Assembly: GCA_018658715.1 (NCBI GenBank)
Contig: JABHUQ010000028.1
Coordinates: 69,663-116,049 of the forward strand
Origin: Fidelibacterota bacterium
Lineage (GTDB): Bacteria; Fidelibacterota; Marinisomatia; Marinisomatales; UBA1611
Direction of reading: 5' to 3'
Length of the DNA stretch: 46,387 nucleotides
In this document: in pieces, positions 9,633-18,022 of the stretch
Layout: each line of letters begins with the position of its first letter
Position numbering within the stretch: position 1 is the stretch's first letter
Program-made: the position numbers and the translations under genes
Notes under the pieces: generated by a model
The model's input: the letters and a program-made list of their open reading frames with translations, nothing else
Told to the model about the DNA's origin: nothing
The model's database searches: none

Positions 9633-11400
9633 GATTTGCTAAAAGTGTGTCTGAATCGTTGAATATATATTTAAATATTTTGGATGCAATTGGTGCTGCA
9701 ACAACTCCTCCGGAACCTGAGTTTTCTAATAAAATTGAAACACTAAAAGTCTCATTATCACGAGTTGCAAAACCAACGAACCAAGCATGCGTTTTTCCAT
9801 GTGGATTTTCTGCAGATCCTGTTTTACCGTATATTTGGACATTCGTATTATTTATCTGAGCTTTTCCCCCTGTTCCATTTTCACCATTAACTACTTCAAA
9901 CATGCTGGAAATAATATATTCCCAATTATTTTCATCAATATTTACAGAATAAGTTTCAAGTTCTTTTTCAGTGGAAATATTGAAGTGTAATAAGGGTGTA
10001 TTACCTTGAGTTGCTAATAAGTTTATATATTTTGCCACTTGAATTGGTGTAACCAATAATTCCCCTTGCCCAATACCTAAGTTAAGTAAAACTCCTTTAC
10101 TCCAACCATATTTCCCATATCTTTTTATATAATAATCTTTTGTAGGTACGATCCCACTTAATTCTATAGGTAAATCCAGATTAGTTTTACTACCAAACCC
10201 AAAAGCTGAAAACCATTTTGCAAGATGATCTACTTCAATATGTTGAATTGTTTTATAAAAATATACATCACAGGATTGTATTAGAGCTTCTTTTAGATCT
10301 ACATCGCCATGTCCTGTCTTAAGCCAGCATCCAAATAATCTATCTCCAAATTGATAAAAACCAGTACAGCCTAGTTTTGCTCTTGGGTCAAAACCTTGGT
10401 TTTCCATTAAGGCAAATGCAGATATCATTTTTACAATAGAGCCAGGTTGGTATAAACCCTGGACTAATCTGTTCAATAAAGGATTATTATTATTATTAAT
10501 AACTTCATTCCATTCACTTGGAGAAATAACGCCTGAAAATAAGTCTGGCTCATAAATCGGTGCACTCACAGCAGCAATGATTTCCCCAGTATTTGAGTTT
10601 GATACTACTGCAGCTCCCTTTTTGCCAATAAAAATATCCTCAATATGTTTTTGAAGTCCTAAATCCACTGATGTGATAATGTCACGGCCTGGTTCAGGAT
10701 TTATTTTTTCTAGATTTTCAACATGACCAACTTCCCGACCGTGTGCATCTACTTCAAGGTATTTAACTCCACTTTTGCCTTTTAGATTATTCTCATACTG
10801 CTTTTCCATTCCTGCCCAACCCAATAAATCGCCAATATCATAATCATTTACATTTTGGAGTTTACTTCGAGTATTTTGATCGACCACTTTTACATATCCT
10901 AAAATATGTGACATTTTTGAATGACTTGGATAAAATCTTTCAGGATATTGAGAATATGAAATACCTGGTAAAATTCGTTTATTTTCTTCGAGCTTACTAA
11001 TTTGATCAAATGACAAATCTTTGGCTAACCTTGCAGAAAGAAATTGCCCTCTACGATATTTTAGATAATTTTTAGTTAAAATACTGGAATCAATATTCAC
11101 AAGGTTGGCTAATATCCCCATTTGTCTAGGTCTATCTTCCATTTCACCAGGAACAGCTGTTAAAATATATGTAGGGTAATTATCAACAATTATTTGCCCA
11201 TTACGGTCAAGAATTAGACCGCGAGGTGCTGGTATTGTAACAGTCCGTATGCGATTATTATCTGCTTTTGTTTTATATTTATGGTTATTGACAATTTGTA
11301 AAAAAAAGTAACGTCCAACTAAAATGAATAACAACGTAAGCGTAACTCCAATTGCCACCCATAATTGGCGAATTGTTACGGTATTCTCTGCTCTAAGCAT
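9622..11400 (-). CDS. mrdA: Penicillin-binding protein 2 (elongasome transpeptidase)
   Basis: 592 residues. One N-terminal membrane anchor (about 11-33, VAIGVTLTLLFILVGRYFFLQ) is followed by the pedestal domain with GLILDRNGQIIVDN and then the transpeptidase domain. The three catalytic boxes are intact: SIVK (serine-lysine motif in QPGSIVKMISAF), SCD (in LIQSCDVYFYK) and KTG (in IYGKTGSAENPHGKTHAWFVGF). It crosslinks peptidoglycan during elongation and is activated by MreC. It sits between mreD and rodA, 2 bases after the mreD stop. Length and motifs are normal for PBP2. Confidence 0.96.
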   Translation of the reverse strand: MLRAENTVTIRQLWVAIGVTLTLLFILVGRYFFLQIVNNHKYKTKADNNRIRTVTIPAPRGLILDRNGQIIVDNYPTYILTAVPGEMEDRPRQMGILANLVNIDSSILTKNYLKYRRGQFLSARLAKDLSFDQISKLEENKRILPGISYSQYPERFYPSHSKMSHILGYVKVVDQNTRSKLQNVNDYDIGDLLGWAGMEKQYENNLKGKSGVKYLEVDAHGREVGHVENLEKINPEPGRDIITSVDLGLQKHIEDIFIGKKGAAVVSNSNTGEIIAAVSAPIYEPDLFSGVISPSEWNEVINNNNNPLLNRLVQGLYQPGSIVKMISAFALMENQGFDPRAKLGCTGFYQFGDRLFGCWLKTGHGDVDLKEALIQSCDVYFYKTIQHIEVDHLAKWFSAFGFGSKTNLDLPIELSGIVPTKDYYIKRYGKYGWSKGVLLNLGIGQGELLVTPIQVAKYINLLATQGNTPLLHFNISTEKELETYSVNIDENNWEYIISSMFEVVNGENGTGGKAQINNTNVQIYGKTGSAENPHGKTHAWFVGFATRDNETFSVSILLENSGSGGVVAAPIASKIFKYIFNDSDTLLANHDN

Positions 11401-11402
11401 AG

Positions 11403-11882
11403 TTAAACTTTATTGGGGTTTACATTATAGATAAGTTGTAAAATCAACATAAACCCTAAAGTGTAAGCTGTTGTAGAAAACCATTTTATAGAGAATAGTA
11501 ATATATCACTCATTAGAATAGTTTGATATCTAACCAATGAAAAAATAAGAAAATGAAAGAAAAGAATTGCTATCCATGAAGCTGTATAATAATAGTGATT
11601 TAGGTTATCGCTTTTTATATGCAAAATTCCTGTAATATAGGCAGTTATAGAATACGTCAATGGTGTAAGTCCAAAGTAAGACGATACACCCGCAAGATCT
11701 ATGAATATCCCCAAAATGAAACCAATAATTACACCTTGAAATCTTCCTTGGCGTAAAGCAATGTACATAACATATATGATTGGAAAATCAGGGCGAATCG
11801 TACTTATCGATAGTATTTCGCTGAATAGGAATTGAAAGAAGAAAATTGCAAGGGATGGTAATATAAATTTAATTAAAATCAT
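11403..11882 (-). CDS. mreD: Rod shape-determining protein MreD
   Basis: 159 residues, almost entirely hydrophobic, with five predicted membrane spans. MreD-like features are the early IRPDFPIIYVMYIALRQG segment and GVIIGFILGIFIDLAG (charged residue in a glycine-rich helix). It belongs to the elongasome with MreB, MreC, RodA and PBP2. The ATG lies 14 bases inside the 3' end of mreC. MreD sequences are poorly conserved, so the name rests on both motif pattern and the fixed gene order mreB-mreC-mreD-mrdA-rodA. Confidence 0.92.
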   Translation of the reverse strand: MILIKFILPSLAIFFFQFLFSEILSISTIRPDFPIIYVMYIALRQGRFQGVIIGFILGIFIDLAGVSSYFGLTPLTYSITAYITGILHIKSDNLNHYYYTASWIAILFFHFLIFSLVRYQTILMSDILLFSIKWFSTTAYTLGFMLILQLIYNVNPNKV

Positions 11883-12672
11883 ATGGTTCTGCTTTTATGA
11901 TAACAAATAAATATTGAAGCCCGCCTAAATCACTATGAATTTGAACATGAACTGACTTTTGAGAACTCCATCTTTCATCAAATACAGCTACAACTTTACC
12001 AACAGGGAGCCCACCAGGATAAATATTACTAAAGCCAGATGTTACAACAGTATCATCAATTTCAATTTTCACATTTTTAGGGACTTCATTTACAATACAG
12101 TAATCCGTATGTAACCATTGCAAAATACCCGTTGCTCCGCTTGGAAGCATTTTTACACTTAACCTATAATTTAAATCTGACATTAATTGAACTATGCAGG
12201 AATTTTTACCAACTTCAATGACTTTTCCTATAACACCATTAGCTGTTAATGCAGGTTGATTAATTTTCACGCCATCATTTGCTCCCACATTTAATGATAC
12301 AGATAATAGATTTGGATGCATTCCTTTGTTAATAACTTTTGCTGGTAAAATATCTAAATCTGTATCATCTTTAAAATTCAACATCGTTTTTAAATTAGAA
12401 TTTTCATTAGCCATAGCGGACATTTTTTCATTTTGAAGTGTGAGTAAAAATATCCTTTCCTTCAGAAGTTTATTTTCTTCTTCAACAATAAACATAGATT
12501 TAGTCCAAGAAACAGGAGAATAAATTATATTAAATACCTGTAATGCAGCGCCTCTAACAACTAACATTCTTGGAGAATTATTAGAGAGTAATAAAGATAT
12601 TGATATTATAAATGAGAAGAGAAAAGCGACGTGGTCTTTATGACGAACAAGTGCAATAAAAAAGTTGCGCAT
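11869..12672 (-). CDS. mreC: Rod shape-determining protein MreC
   Basis: 267 residues from the ATG at 12670-12672; a TTG one codon upstream is less likely. An N-terminal membrane span (about 17-30) is followed by a coiled coil (EEENKLLKERIFLLTLQNEKMSAMANEN region) and a double beta-barrel domain with VIGKVIEVGKNSCIVQLMSDLNYRLSV (split over two strands) and VVTSGFSNIYPGGLPVGKVV. MreC scaffolds and activates PBP2 in the periplasm. It lies 9 bases after mreB and overlaps mreD. Slightly shorter than many homologues but complete. Confidence 0.94.
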   Translation of the reverse strand: MRNFFIALVRHKDHVAFLFSFIISISLLLSNNSPRMLVVRGAALQVFNIIYSPVSWTKSMFIVEEENKLLKERIFLLTLQNEKMSAMANENSNLKTMLNFKDDTDLDILPAKVINKGMHPNLLSVSLNVGANDGVKINQPALTANGVIGKVIEVGKNSCIVQLMSDLNYRLSVKMLPSGATGILQWLHTDYCIVNEVPKNVKIEIDDTVVTSGFSNIYPGGLPVGKVVAVFDERWSSQKSVHVQIHSDLGGLQYLFVIIKAEPYDFN

Positions 12673-12681
12673 CAATCACCG

Positions 12682-13713
12682 TTATAATAAAACTTCTTCG
12701 TATTTCTTCAAATTCTCAAGAACCATACCTGTACCACGCACGACAGATAATAGAGGTTCTTCTGCAACATTTACAGGGATATTAGTTCTTTCTCTAATAA
12801 TTTGGTCGATACCGCGTAAGAGACTTCCCCCACCTGCTAATATAATACCTCTTTCTAGGATATCAGCTGCAAGTTCGGGCGGAGTGTGCTCTAAGGCACG
12901 CTTGACAGCTTCTACTATATTGTTAACCGGATCTTTAAGTGCTTGGCGAATTTCATCTGCAGATACTTCAATGGTTTTTGGAATTCCAGAAACAAGGTCT
13001 CTTCCCTTTACTGCAATTGTATCAGCTTGGTTGTTGCGCATCGCGGACCCAACCGATTTTTTTATATGTTCACTCATTGCAATACCAATTTCTAATTTAT
13101 GTTCGTTTCGAAACCATTGTAATACGGCTTCATCCATTTCATCACCAGCAATACGAATAGTTTCTTTAGTAACAACACCATTCAAAGATATTACAGCTAT
13201 TTCAGTCGTTCCTCCGCCTATATCAACAATAATGTTTCCAATTGGTCTACTAATATCTAAACCAATACCAATGGCTGCAGCAACAGGTTCTTCTATTAAA
13301 TATACTTCTTTGGCGTTAGCCCTTTCCCCTGAATCTTTCACAGCTCTTCGTTCAACTTCCGTTACTCCAGAAGGAACGCAAATTACCATCCTTGGACGCG
13401 CCAAACGGTTTAGATTAATTTTTCTTATAAAGCCTTGTAGCATTCCGTCAGTCATTTTGAAATCTGCGATAACACCATCTTGCAAAGGTCTAACCGTTTC
13501 AATTTCCCTATGTGTTCTACCAACCATTTGCTTTGCTTCTTTTCCAACAGCTACAATTTTATCATTATGCACTGATCGAGCCACGACAGATGGTTCATTA
13601 ATGACAACCCCTTTACCTCTCAGCCAAATCAATGTGTTGGCAGTACCTAAATCAATGGCTATATCTCCATAGTTCCAATTGAAAATATTAGGGAGTTTAG
13701 TTTTAGATGGCAT
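12682..13713 (-). CDS. mreB: Actin-like cell-shape protein MreB
   Basis: 343 residues, the standard MreB length. Actin-fold phosphate loops are present: GDIAIDLGTANTLIW near the N-terminus, NIIVDIGGGTTEIAVISLNG in the middle, and GIILAGGGSLLRGID near the C-terminus. RMVICVPSGVTEVERRAV is typical of MreB. It forms membrane-bound filaments that guide the elongasome. It is the first of the mre-mrd genes and follows the membrane TPR gene by 22 bases. The antisense strand carries a long open frame, which I take to be a shadow. Confidence 0.98.
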   Translation of the reverse strand: MPSKTKLPNIFNWNYGDIAIDLGTANTLIWLRGKGVVINEPSVVARSVHNDKIVAVGKEAKQMVGRTHREIETVRPLQDGVIADFKMTDGMLQGFIRKINLNRLARPRMVICVPSGVTEVERRAVKDSGERANAKEVYLIEEPVAAAIGIGLDISRPIGNIIVDIGGGTTEIAVISLNGVVTKETIRIAGDEMDEAVLQWFRNEHKLEIGIAMSEHIKKSVGSAMRNNQADTIAVKGRDLVSGIPKTIEVSADEIRQALKDPVNNIVEAVKRALEHTPPELAADILERGIILAGGGSLLRGIDQIIRERTNIPVNVAEEPLLSVVRGTGMVLENLKKYEEVLL

Positions 13714-13735
13714 CTAATTGATTCCTGATAATTTA

Positions 13736-14410
13736 CTAACTGTTTGTTTTTCCAAGGATTTCTTTAGCTGAATCTTTCAACTTATCACTAGCAAATTCTT
13801 GATTTACAATTTCTTGTGCTATTGATTGTGCTTTTTCTGAGTTTCCTTGAAATAATTCTAAATGTGCAATATATAGAGCTAATTCATTTTTTTGATGCGA
13901 CAAGGTTGATTTAGATTTTCCTTTGGTATAAAGTGAAATAGCTTCTTCAATTAAATTTTCGCCAAGTGCTATTTCTGCTAACATAATATAAGTGGGCGGT
14001 ATAAGTGCTGGTACAGAAGACGATTCAGCAAATAGACTTAATTGGGTCTTTGCGTCAGAGTAAATCTTTTGATCAAAATATGTTTTTCCGAGGTAATAAT
14101 AAGCAATTTCTTCTGAATCTGTATTAGGATATTTTTGGATTAATGATTCAAACTGAACAATTGCATTATCATTATCTCCTTTTTCAATTGCAACTAATGC
14201 TTGGCTTAATAGTGAATTAGCTTCAATATTTTTTGTTTCATTACTGTTTGAAATGAATTGATAGCCGAAAAAGATCACTAATAATGCAGCAATAACTTGG
14301 AATATTTGTTGACGATTAGTTTCAAAATAGGCTTCTGCTTTATCTACTTTCTCTAAGAATGGATCTTGTTTAATATCTTTTTTGCTAAATTTTTTCTTTG
14401 GTTTTAACAT
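13736..14410 (-). CDS. Membrane-anchored TPR protein (YfgM-like topology)
   Basis: 224 residues. A short basic cytoplasmic head (MLKPKKKFSKKDIKQDP) is followed by a single membrane span at about 36-54 (QIFQVIAALLVIFFGYQFIS) and a periplasmic part with TPR-like helices (ALVAIEKGDNDNAIVQFESLI, AYYYLGKTYFDQKIYSDAKTQL, AEIALGENLIEEAISLYTKG). The topology matches YfgM-type SecYEG ancillary proteins and other single-pass TPR scaffolds. It stands between tRNA-Arg and mreB, so a link to cell-wall growth is possible, but that is inference from position only. Confidence 0.75.
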   Translation of the reverse strand: MLKPKKKFSKKDIKQDPFLEKVDKAEAYFETNRQQIFQVIAALLVIFFGYQFISNSNETKNIEANSLLSQALVAIEKGDNDNAIVQFESLIQKYPNTDSEEIAYYYLGKTYFDQKIYSDAKTQLSLFAESSSVPALIPPTYIMLAEIALGENLIEEAISLYTKGKSKSTLSHQKNELALYIAHLELFQGNSEKAQSIAQEIVNQEFASDKLKDSAKEILGKTNS

Positions 14411-14441
14411 TATGTCCTCAAATTTATATAAATTGGTTTTG

Positions 14442-14513
14442 TACCCTCGGTAGGAGTCGAACCTACATCTAATCCTTAGGAGGGATTTGTTCTATCCGTT
14501 GAACTACGAAGGC
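14442..14513 (-). tRNA. tRNA-Arg (anticodon CCU)
   Basis: A 72-nt cloverleaf read on the minus strand. The acceptor GCCTTCG pairs with CGAGGGT using wobbles. The D stem is GTTC/GAAC, the anticodon stem AATCC/GGATT encloses CTCCTAA (anticodon CCT), and the T stem GTAGG/CCTAC encloses TTCGACT. The discriminator base is A. The CCA end is not encoded. It lies 31 bases upstream of the membrane TPR gene and may share its transcript. Confidence 0.95.
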
Positions 14514-14578
14514 AATAACAGAAATTACCAATAAATAATCCTCTAAAAAAGAAGGTTGGTAAAAATACTTTCATATTT

Positions 14579-15580
14579 TTAGTTTTCTGAAATTAATCCA
14601 CGCGTCATCAAATTTGATACAGCTTGTTTGGGATCTTCATCTTCAAATAAAATATTATAGACTGCATCAGAAATAGGCATTTCAATATTGTACTTCATTT
14701 TGAGTTGATGAACTGATTTAGCCATTTTTACTCCCTCGGCAACCATATTCATACTATCAAGAATTTGGCTAAGTTTCTGGCCCTGCCCAATTTTTTCACC
14801 TACAAATCGATTCCTAGAATGTTTACTTAAGCAAGTAACAATAACATCACCGATACCGCTCAACCCTTGGAATGTTTCTCGTTTTGCCCCCATGGCGACA
14901 CCAAGTCGTGTCATTTCAAACATACCACGAGTCATGAGCGCAGCCTTTGTATTATCACCAAAACCAATACCATCACATATTCCTGCTGCAATTGCAAAAA
15001 CATTTTTTAATGATCCGCCCAATTCGACACCACGTATATCAGTGTTCGAATAAATTCTTAGAGTAGGAGAAGAAAAAAGCTGTTGAACGTTTTTAGCTAC
15101 TAACTCATCAATGCAAGCGGATACTAAAGTTGTTGGCATTCCTAACGCAACTTCTTCCGCATGACTAGGACCATATAATGTAACAATTTTATTGTCTTCA
15201 ACCTTGCCAGTATCCTTAACAACTTCACTCATAGTCAATAATGAATTATTCTCAATTCCTTTGGAAAGGATTACAAAAGTTTGATTCATTAGTCCCATTT
15301 CAGATAATTCTTTCATTAAATCACGTACAAAATGAGATGGAATTGCTATAACTATATATTCTGATTCTAGAATTTTTCCATTTAATTCAGATGTTAATCT
15401 GATAGATGGATTTAGAGATAATTCATCAATAAATGGATGTGTGTAGTTTTTTTGAATTCGGGCAACTTCTGATTCAAATTTGCTCCACAACGACACATTG
15501 TGACCTATCTCAGCTAAATGATGAGCCATAGTTGCTCCCCATGATCCAGCTCCAAGAACTGCTATTTGTTTCTTGTTAAT
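14579..15580 (-). CDS. gpsA: NAD(P)-dependent glycerol-3-phosphate dehydrogenase, apparent AUU start
   Basis: Makes sn-glycerol-3-phosphate from dihydroxyacetone phosphate for phospholipid synthesis. The NAD-binding loop (AVLGAGSWGATMAHHLAE) lies upstream of the first ATG, which is at 15527-15529 inside that motif, so starting there would destroy the enzyme. In this frame the only codons between the preceding in-frame TAA (15592-15590) and the motif are GAA ATT ATC ATT AAC AAG AAA CAA ATA; none is ATG, GTG or TTG. I therefore place the start at the ATT at 15580-15578 (about 333 residues, close to the 339 of E. coli), with ATT at 15586-15584 as an alternative. The rest is normal: ELGGSLKNVFAIAAGICDG and GDNTKAALMTRG carry the catalytic lysines. 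Confidence 0.85.
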   Translation of the reverse strand: MNKKQIAVLGAGSWGATMAHHLAEIGHNVSLWSKFESEVARIQKNYTHPFIDELSLNPSIRLTSELNGKILESEYIVIAIPSHFVRDLMKELSEMGLMNQTFVILSKGIENNSLLTMSEVVKDTGKVEDNKIVTLYGPSHAEEVALGMPTTLVSACIDELVAKNVQQLFSSPTLRIYSNTDIRGVELGGSLKNVFAIAAGICDGIGFGDNTKAALMTRGMFEMTRLGVAMGAKRETFQGLSGIGDVIVTCLSKHSRNRFVGEKIGQGQKLSQILDSMNMVAEGVKMAKSVHQLKMKYNIEMPISDAVYNILFEDEDPKQAVSNLMTRGLISEN

Positions 15581-15618
15581 GATAATTTCTTAAAGTTTTA
15601 GGTATGTTTGGATAAAGT

Positions 15619-17448
15619 TTAATTTTCTGCGTATAATTTATTAATACTGTCTTCCCAATTTCCGTAAACTTTTTTTCTTTTTATTTTAAAGGTTGGCGTT
15701 AGTTCATTATCCGCTATAGTGAAATCACGAGGCAAAACAGTGAATTTTCTAACATTCTCTACACGCGCAAAAAGTTTATTTACATCGTCTACACCATTTT
15801 GAACTTCTTGAATTACTTCTGCGTCAGAGCAAAATTCTGAATAAGAACGATTATGATTTTCAAATTCGGCAATTAATTCAGTTGGCGGAATTCCAGTAAT
15901 ATCAACACCTAATTTCTCTCTAAGTAAGTATCCAGCATCTAACGTAATTAAGGCTGTTACATAGTTTCTTTGATCTCCAATAATAACAGCTTGCGACACA
16001 ATTGGAATACTTTTTAATTGCTCTTCAATTCCAGCAGGGGCAATATTCTTTCCACCAGATGTGACAATAATTTCTTTCTTTCGACCAGTAATGTATAGGT
16101 AGCCATCTTCATCAAATTTTCCGAGATCACCAGAATAGAGCCAACCATCTATTAAACATTCATCAGTCGCATCTTTATCTTTGTAATATCCTTTAAATAC
16201 ATTCCTACCTTTAAGTAATATTTCACCATCCTTGGCGAGTTTTACTTCAGTATCTGGATATGCAGGACCAGTAGAACCCAACTTAGTCGAGTCTGGGCAA
16301 TTAAAAGTTGTAGGGCCACTTCCTTCTGATTGTCCGTATATTTCTAAAATTGGTATATCTAAACTCGCAAAAAATGTTAGAATATTGGCATTGATAGGTG
16401 CAGCGCCTGAGAAAGCAAAACGCAAATTTGATAATCCAACAGCATCCTTTACTTTTGAATAGACTAATTTGTTTGCTAATCTATAACCAAAACCTTCATT
16501 TGTTTCACCTTTGAATTTAGCGAGGTTAGCTGCTAAACCTTTTTTCATTGCAAATGACATAATCTTAGCTTTAAGACCAGTAGCTGAATCTACTTTTTCT
16601 TTAATGCCAGAATAGAATTTTTCCCAAACTCTTGGAACGCCAAATAATATACTCGGATTTACTTCTTTTAAATTGGTTAACACATCTAAACGCCCTGTAG
16701 CAAAATATACTTTCCACCCTGAAATTGCTGGCGCATGAAGGGTAAACATTTGTTCTGCAATATGAGATAATGGTAAATAAGATAAACTCGTGTCATCTGG
16801 AGATAGACTGATGAGATCTATTGCCTGTTTTGCAGTCCAGGTCATATTTTCATTTGATAACATAACAGCTTTTGGTGGGCCTGTTGTGCCAGAAGTATAA
16901 ATAAATGTGGCAACATCATCTTTTTGTAATTTTCCCATAGATACGAAGGCGGCCTTCCTATTATCCTCGTTAGATAAATTCATAAAAGATTTCCAATCAA
17001 TAACTAAATCGTCAGTTATTTCATCACATCCTTCCATAAGTATCACTTTTTCTAAAAATTTCAGGTCATTCCGTATTTCATTAATCTTTTGCCATTGCTC
17101 AGTATCTTCAATAAGAAGTACTTTTGCCTCAGAGTGGTTTAGGATATAAGAAATTTCTTCAGCTGAACATGTTTCATAAATTCCAGCAGGAATTGCTCCA
17201 GTCATCATAGCAGCCATATCCATTGTCACCCAATTATAATTATTAAACCCAAGTATACATACTTTATCGCCAGAATTGCATCCAATTGATATCAATGATC
17301 CTGCAGCTTTATGAACGTCTCCTCTATAAGTATTCCACGATATATCATTCCATATTTGATTGTCCTTATATGAGAACGCAGACTTATCTCCATTTATTTC
17401 TGCTTGGTTAAATAGAAAATGTACTGATGAAATTGGATGGTCAATCAT
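15619..17448 (-). CDS. Long-chain fatty acid-CoA ligase (AMP-forming)
   Basis: 609 residues of the ANL superfamily. It activates a fatty acid with ATP to an acyl-adenylate and then the CoA thioester. Core motifs are YTSGTTGPPKAVMLS (P-loop), YGQSEGSGPTTFN, GWLYSGDLGKFDEDGYLYITGRKKEIIVTSGG (adenylation motifs, spread over ~440-475), and the C-terminal lysine region ELTPTFKIKRKKV. Length and the inserted LxxFxGxT-type region suit the FadD15/ACSBG class of long-chain ligases. An AAAGGGA ribosome-binding site precedes the ATG at 17448. It stands as the first gene after a 146-base gap and probably has its own promoter. Confidence 0.93.
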   Translation of the reverse strand: MIDHPISSVHFLFNQAEINGDKSAFSYKDNQIWNDISWNTYRGDVHKAAGSLISIGCNSGDKVCILGFNNYNWVTMDMAAMMTGAIPAGIYETCSAEEISYILNHSEAKVLLIEDTEQWQKINEIRNDLKFLEKVILMEGCDEITDDLVIDWKSFMNLSNEDNRKAAFVSMGKLQKDDVATFIYTSGTTGPPKAVMLSNENMTWTAKQAIDLISLSPDDTSLSYLPLSHIAEQMFTLHAPAISGWKVYFATGRLDVLTNLKEVNPSILFGVPRVWEKFYSGIKEKVDSATGLKAKIMSFAMKKGLAANLAKFKGETNEGFGYRLANKLVYSKVKDAVGLSNLRFAFSGAAPINANILTFFASLDIPILEIYGQSEGSGPTTFNCPDSTKLGSTGPAYPDTEVKLAKDGEILLKGRNVFKGYYKDKDATDECLIDGWLYSGDLGKFDEDGYLYITGRKKEIIVTSGGKNIAPAGIEEQLKSIPIVSQAVIIGDQRNYVTALITLDAGYLLREKLGVDITGIPPTELIAEFENHNRSYSEFCSDAEVIQEVQNGVDDVNKLFARVENVRKFTVLPRDFTIADNELTPTFKIKRKKVYGNWEDSINKLYAEN

Positions 17449-17540
17449 AATAATCCCTTTAGCTAATGAGTTAATATTGATTGATAATTTAGGCTATTCA
17501 TATTTGTTTCTCAAGTACACAGAATGAGGTTGAATTCGTA

Positions 17541-17569
17541 TTGACTCGACGTAAACACACAAGTAATTT
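17541..17569 (+). promoter_or_regulatory. Possible sigma70-type promoter for tRNA-Leu
   Basis: TTGACT at 17541-17546, a 17-base spacer, then TAATTT at 17564-17569, about 25 bases before the tRNA. The -35 is good and the -10 is weak (3 of 6). Offered only because the tRNA is the sole plus-strand gene and must have a promoter in this 146-base gap. Confidence 0.25.
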
Positions 17570-17594
17570 CGGTACCCCATCAATGATAATATAT

Positions 17595-17678
17595 GCCGGG
17601 GTGGTGGAATTGGTAGACACGCTGGTCTCAAACACCAGTGGGAGCAATCCCGTGTCGGTTCGAGTCCGACCCTCGGTA
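17595..17678 (+). tRNA. tRNA-Leu (anticodon CAA)
   Basis: An 84-nt class II tRNA with long variable arm. The acceptor GCCGGGG pairs with CCTCGGT (two wobbles), the anticodon stem CTGGT/ACCAG encloses CTCAAAC (anticodon CAA), the variable arm is TGGGAGCAATCCCGTG, and the T stem GTCGG/CCGAC encloses TTCGAGT. The discriminator is A and the CCA end is not encoded. It is the only gene on the plus strand of the window. Confidence 0.96.
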
Positions 17679-18022
17679 CTCCATTTTTATGCTATTATTT
17701 AATATTTATTATTTTCTTGCATATTATCAAATAAACAAATATTTTATCGCTGAAGGTGCTGGTTTGGTACCTTTGGTATGTGGAAGGGGTAGATATTCAC
17801 TTTGTCCCGAGGTCAATGTGAAATCTGCCCCAAAATTTATATATTGCAACCTAATCTACATAATTAACTATAGATGCCATCCGCTGTTATTGTTGAATAT
17901 ACTATTTATTATAAAACTTAATAAACAACTTTAACAATAGAATAATTATACTTCCAGCATTTAAGTTATTGTGTACATTAACTATATCGTTTCAGTGAAA
18001 ATTCCTAAGAAAGATCATACCT
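17679..18022. other. 344-base gap without a recognisable gene
   Basis: Lies between the plus-strand tRNA-Leu and the 3' end of the minus-strand PurL-like gene, so it is a convergent 3' region. It is very AT-rich apart from a pocket at about 17749-17832 with clearly higher GC. An open frame of 98 codons runs through it, but it begins inside the tRNA and its product resembles nothing I know. I see no convincing hairpin plus T-run terminator for either flanking gene. Confidence 0.5.

Noticed and set aside
12665-13672. Plus-strand open frame of 335 codons
   Set aside because: Lies wholly antisense to mreB, which has every motif of the family; the product is Ser/Ile/Pro-rich without domains, a typical shadow of a conserved gene.
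14514-14578. Terminator after gpsA
   Set aside because: A weak pairing of ACC and GGT segments with T-runs inside the loop; no stable stem followed by a U-tract.
17638-17934. 98-codon plus-strand frame after tRNA-Leu
   Set aside because: It begins inside the tRNA, has no ribosome-binding site and its product matches no family I know.
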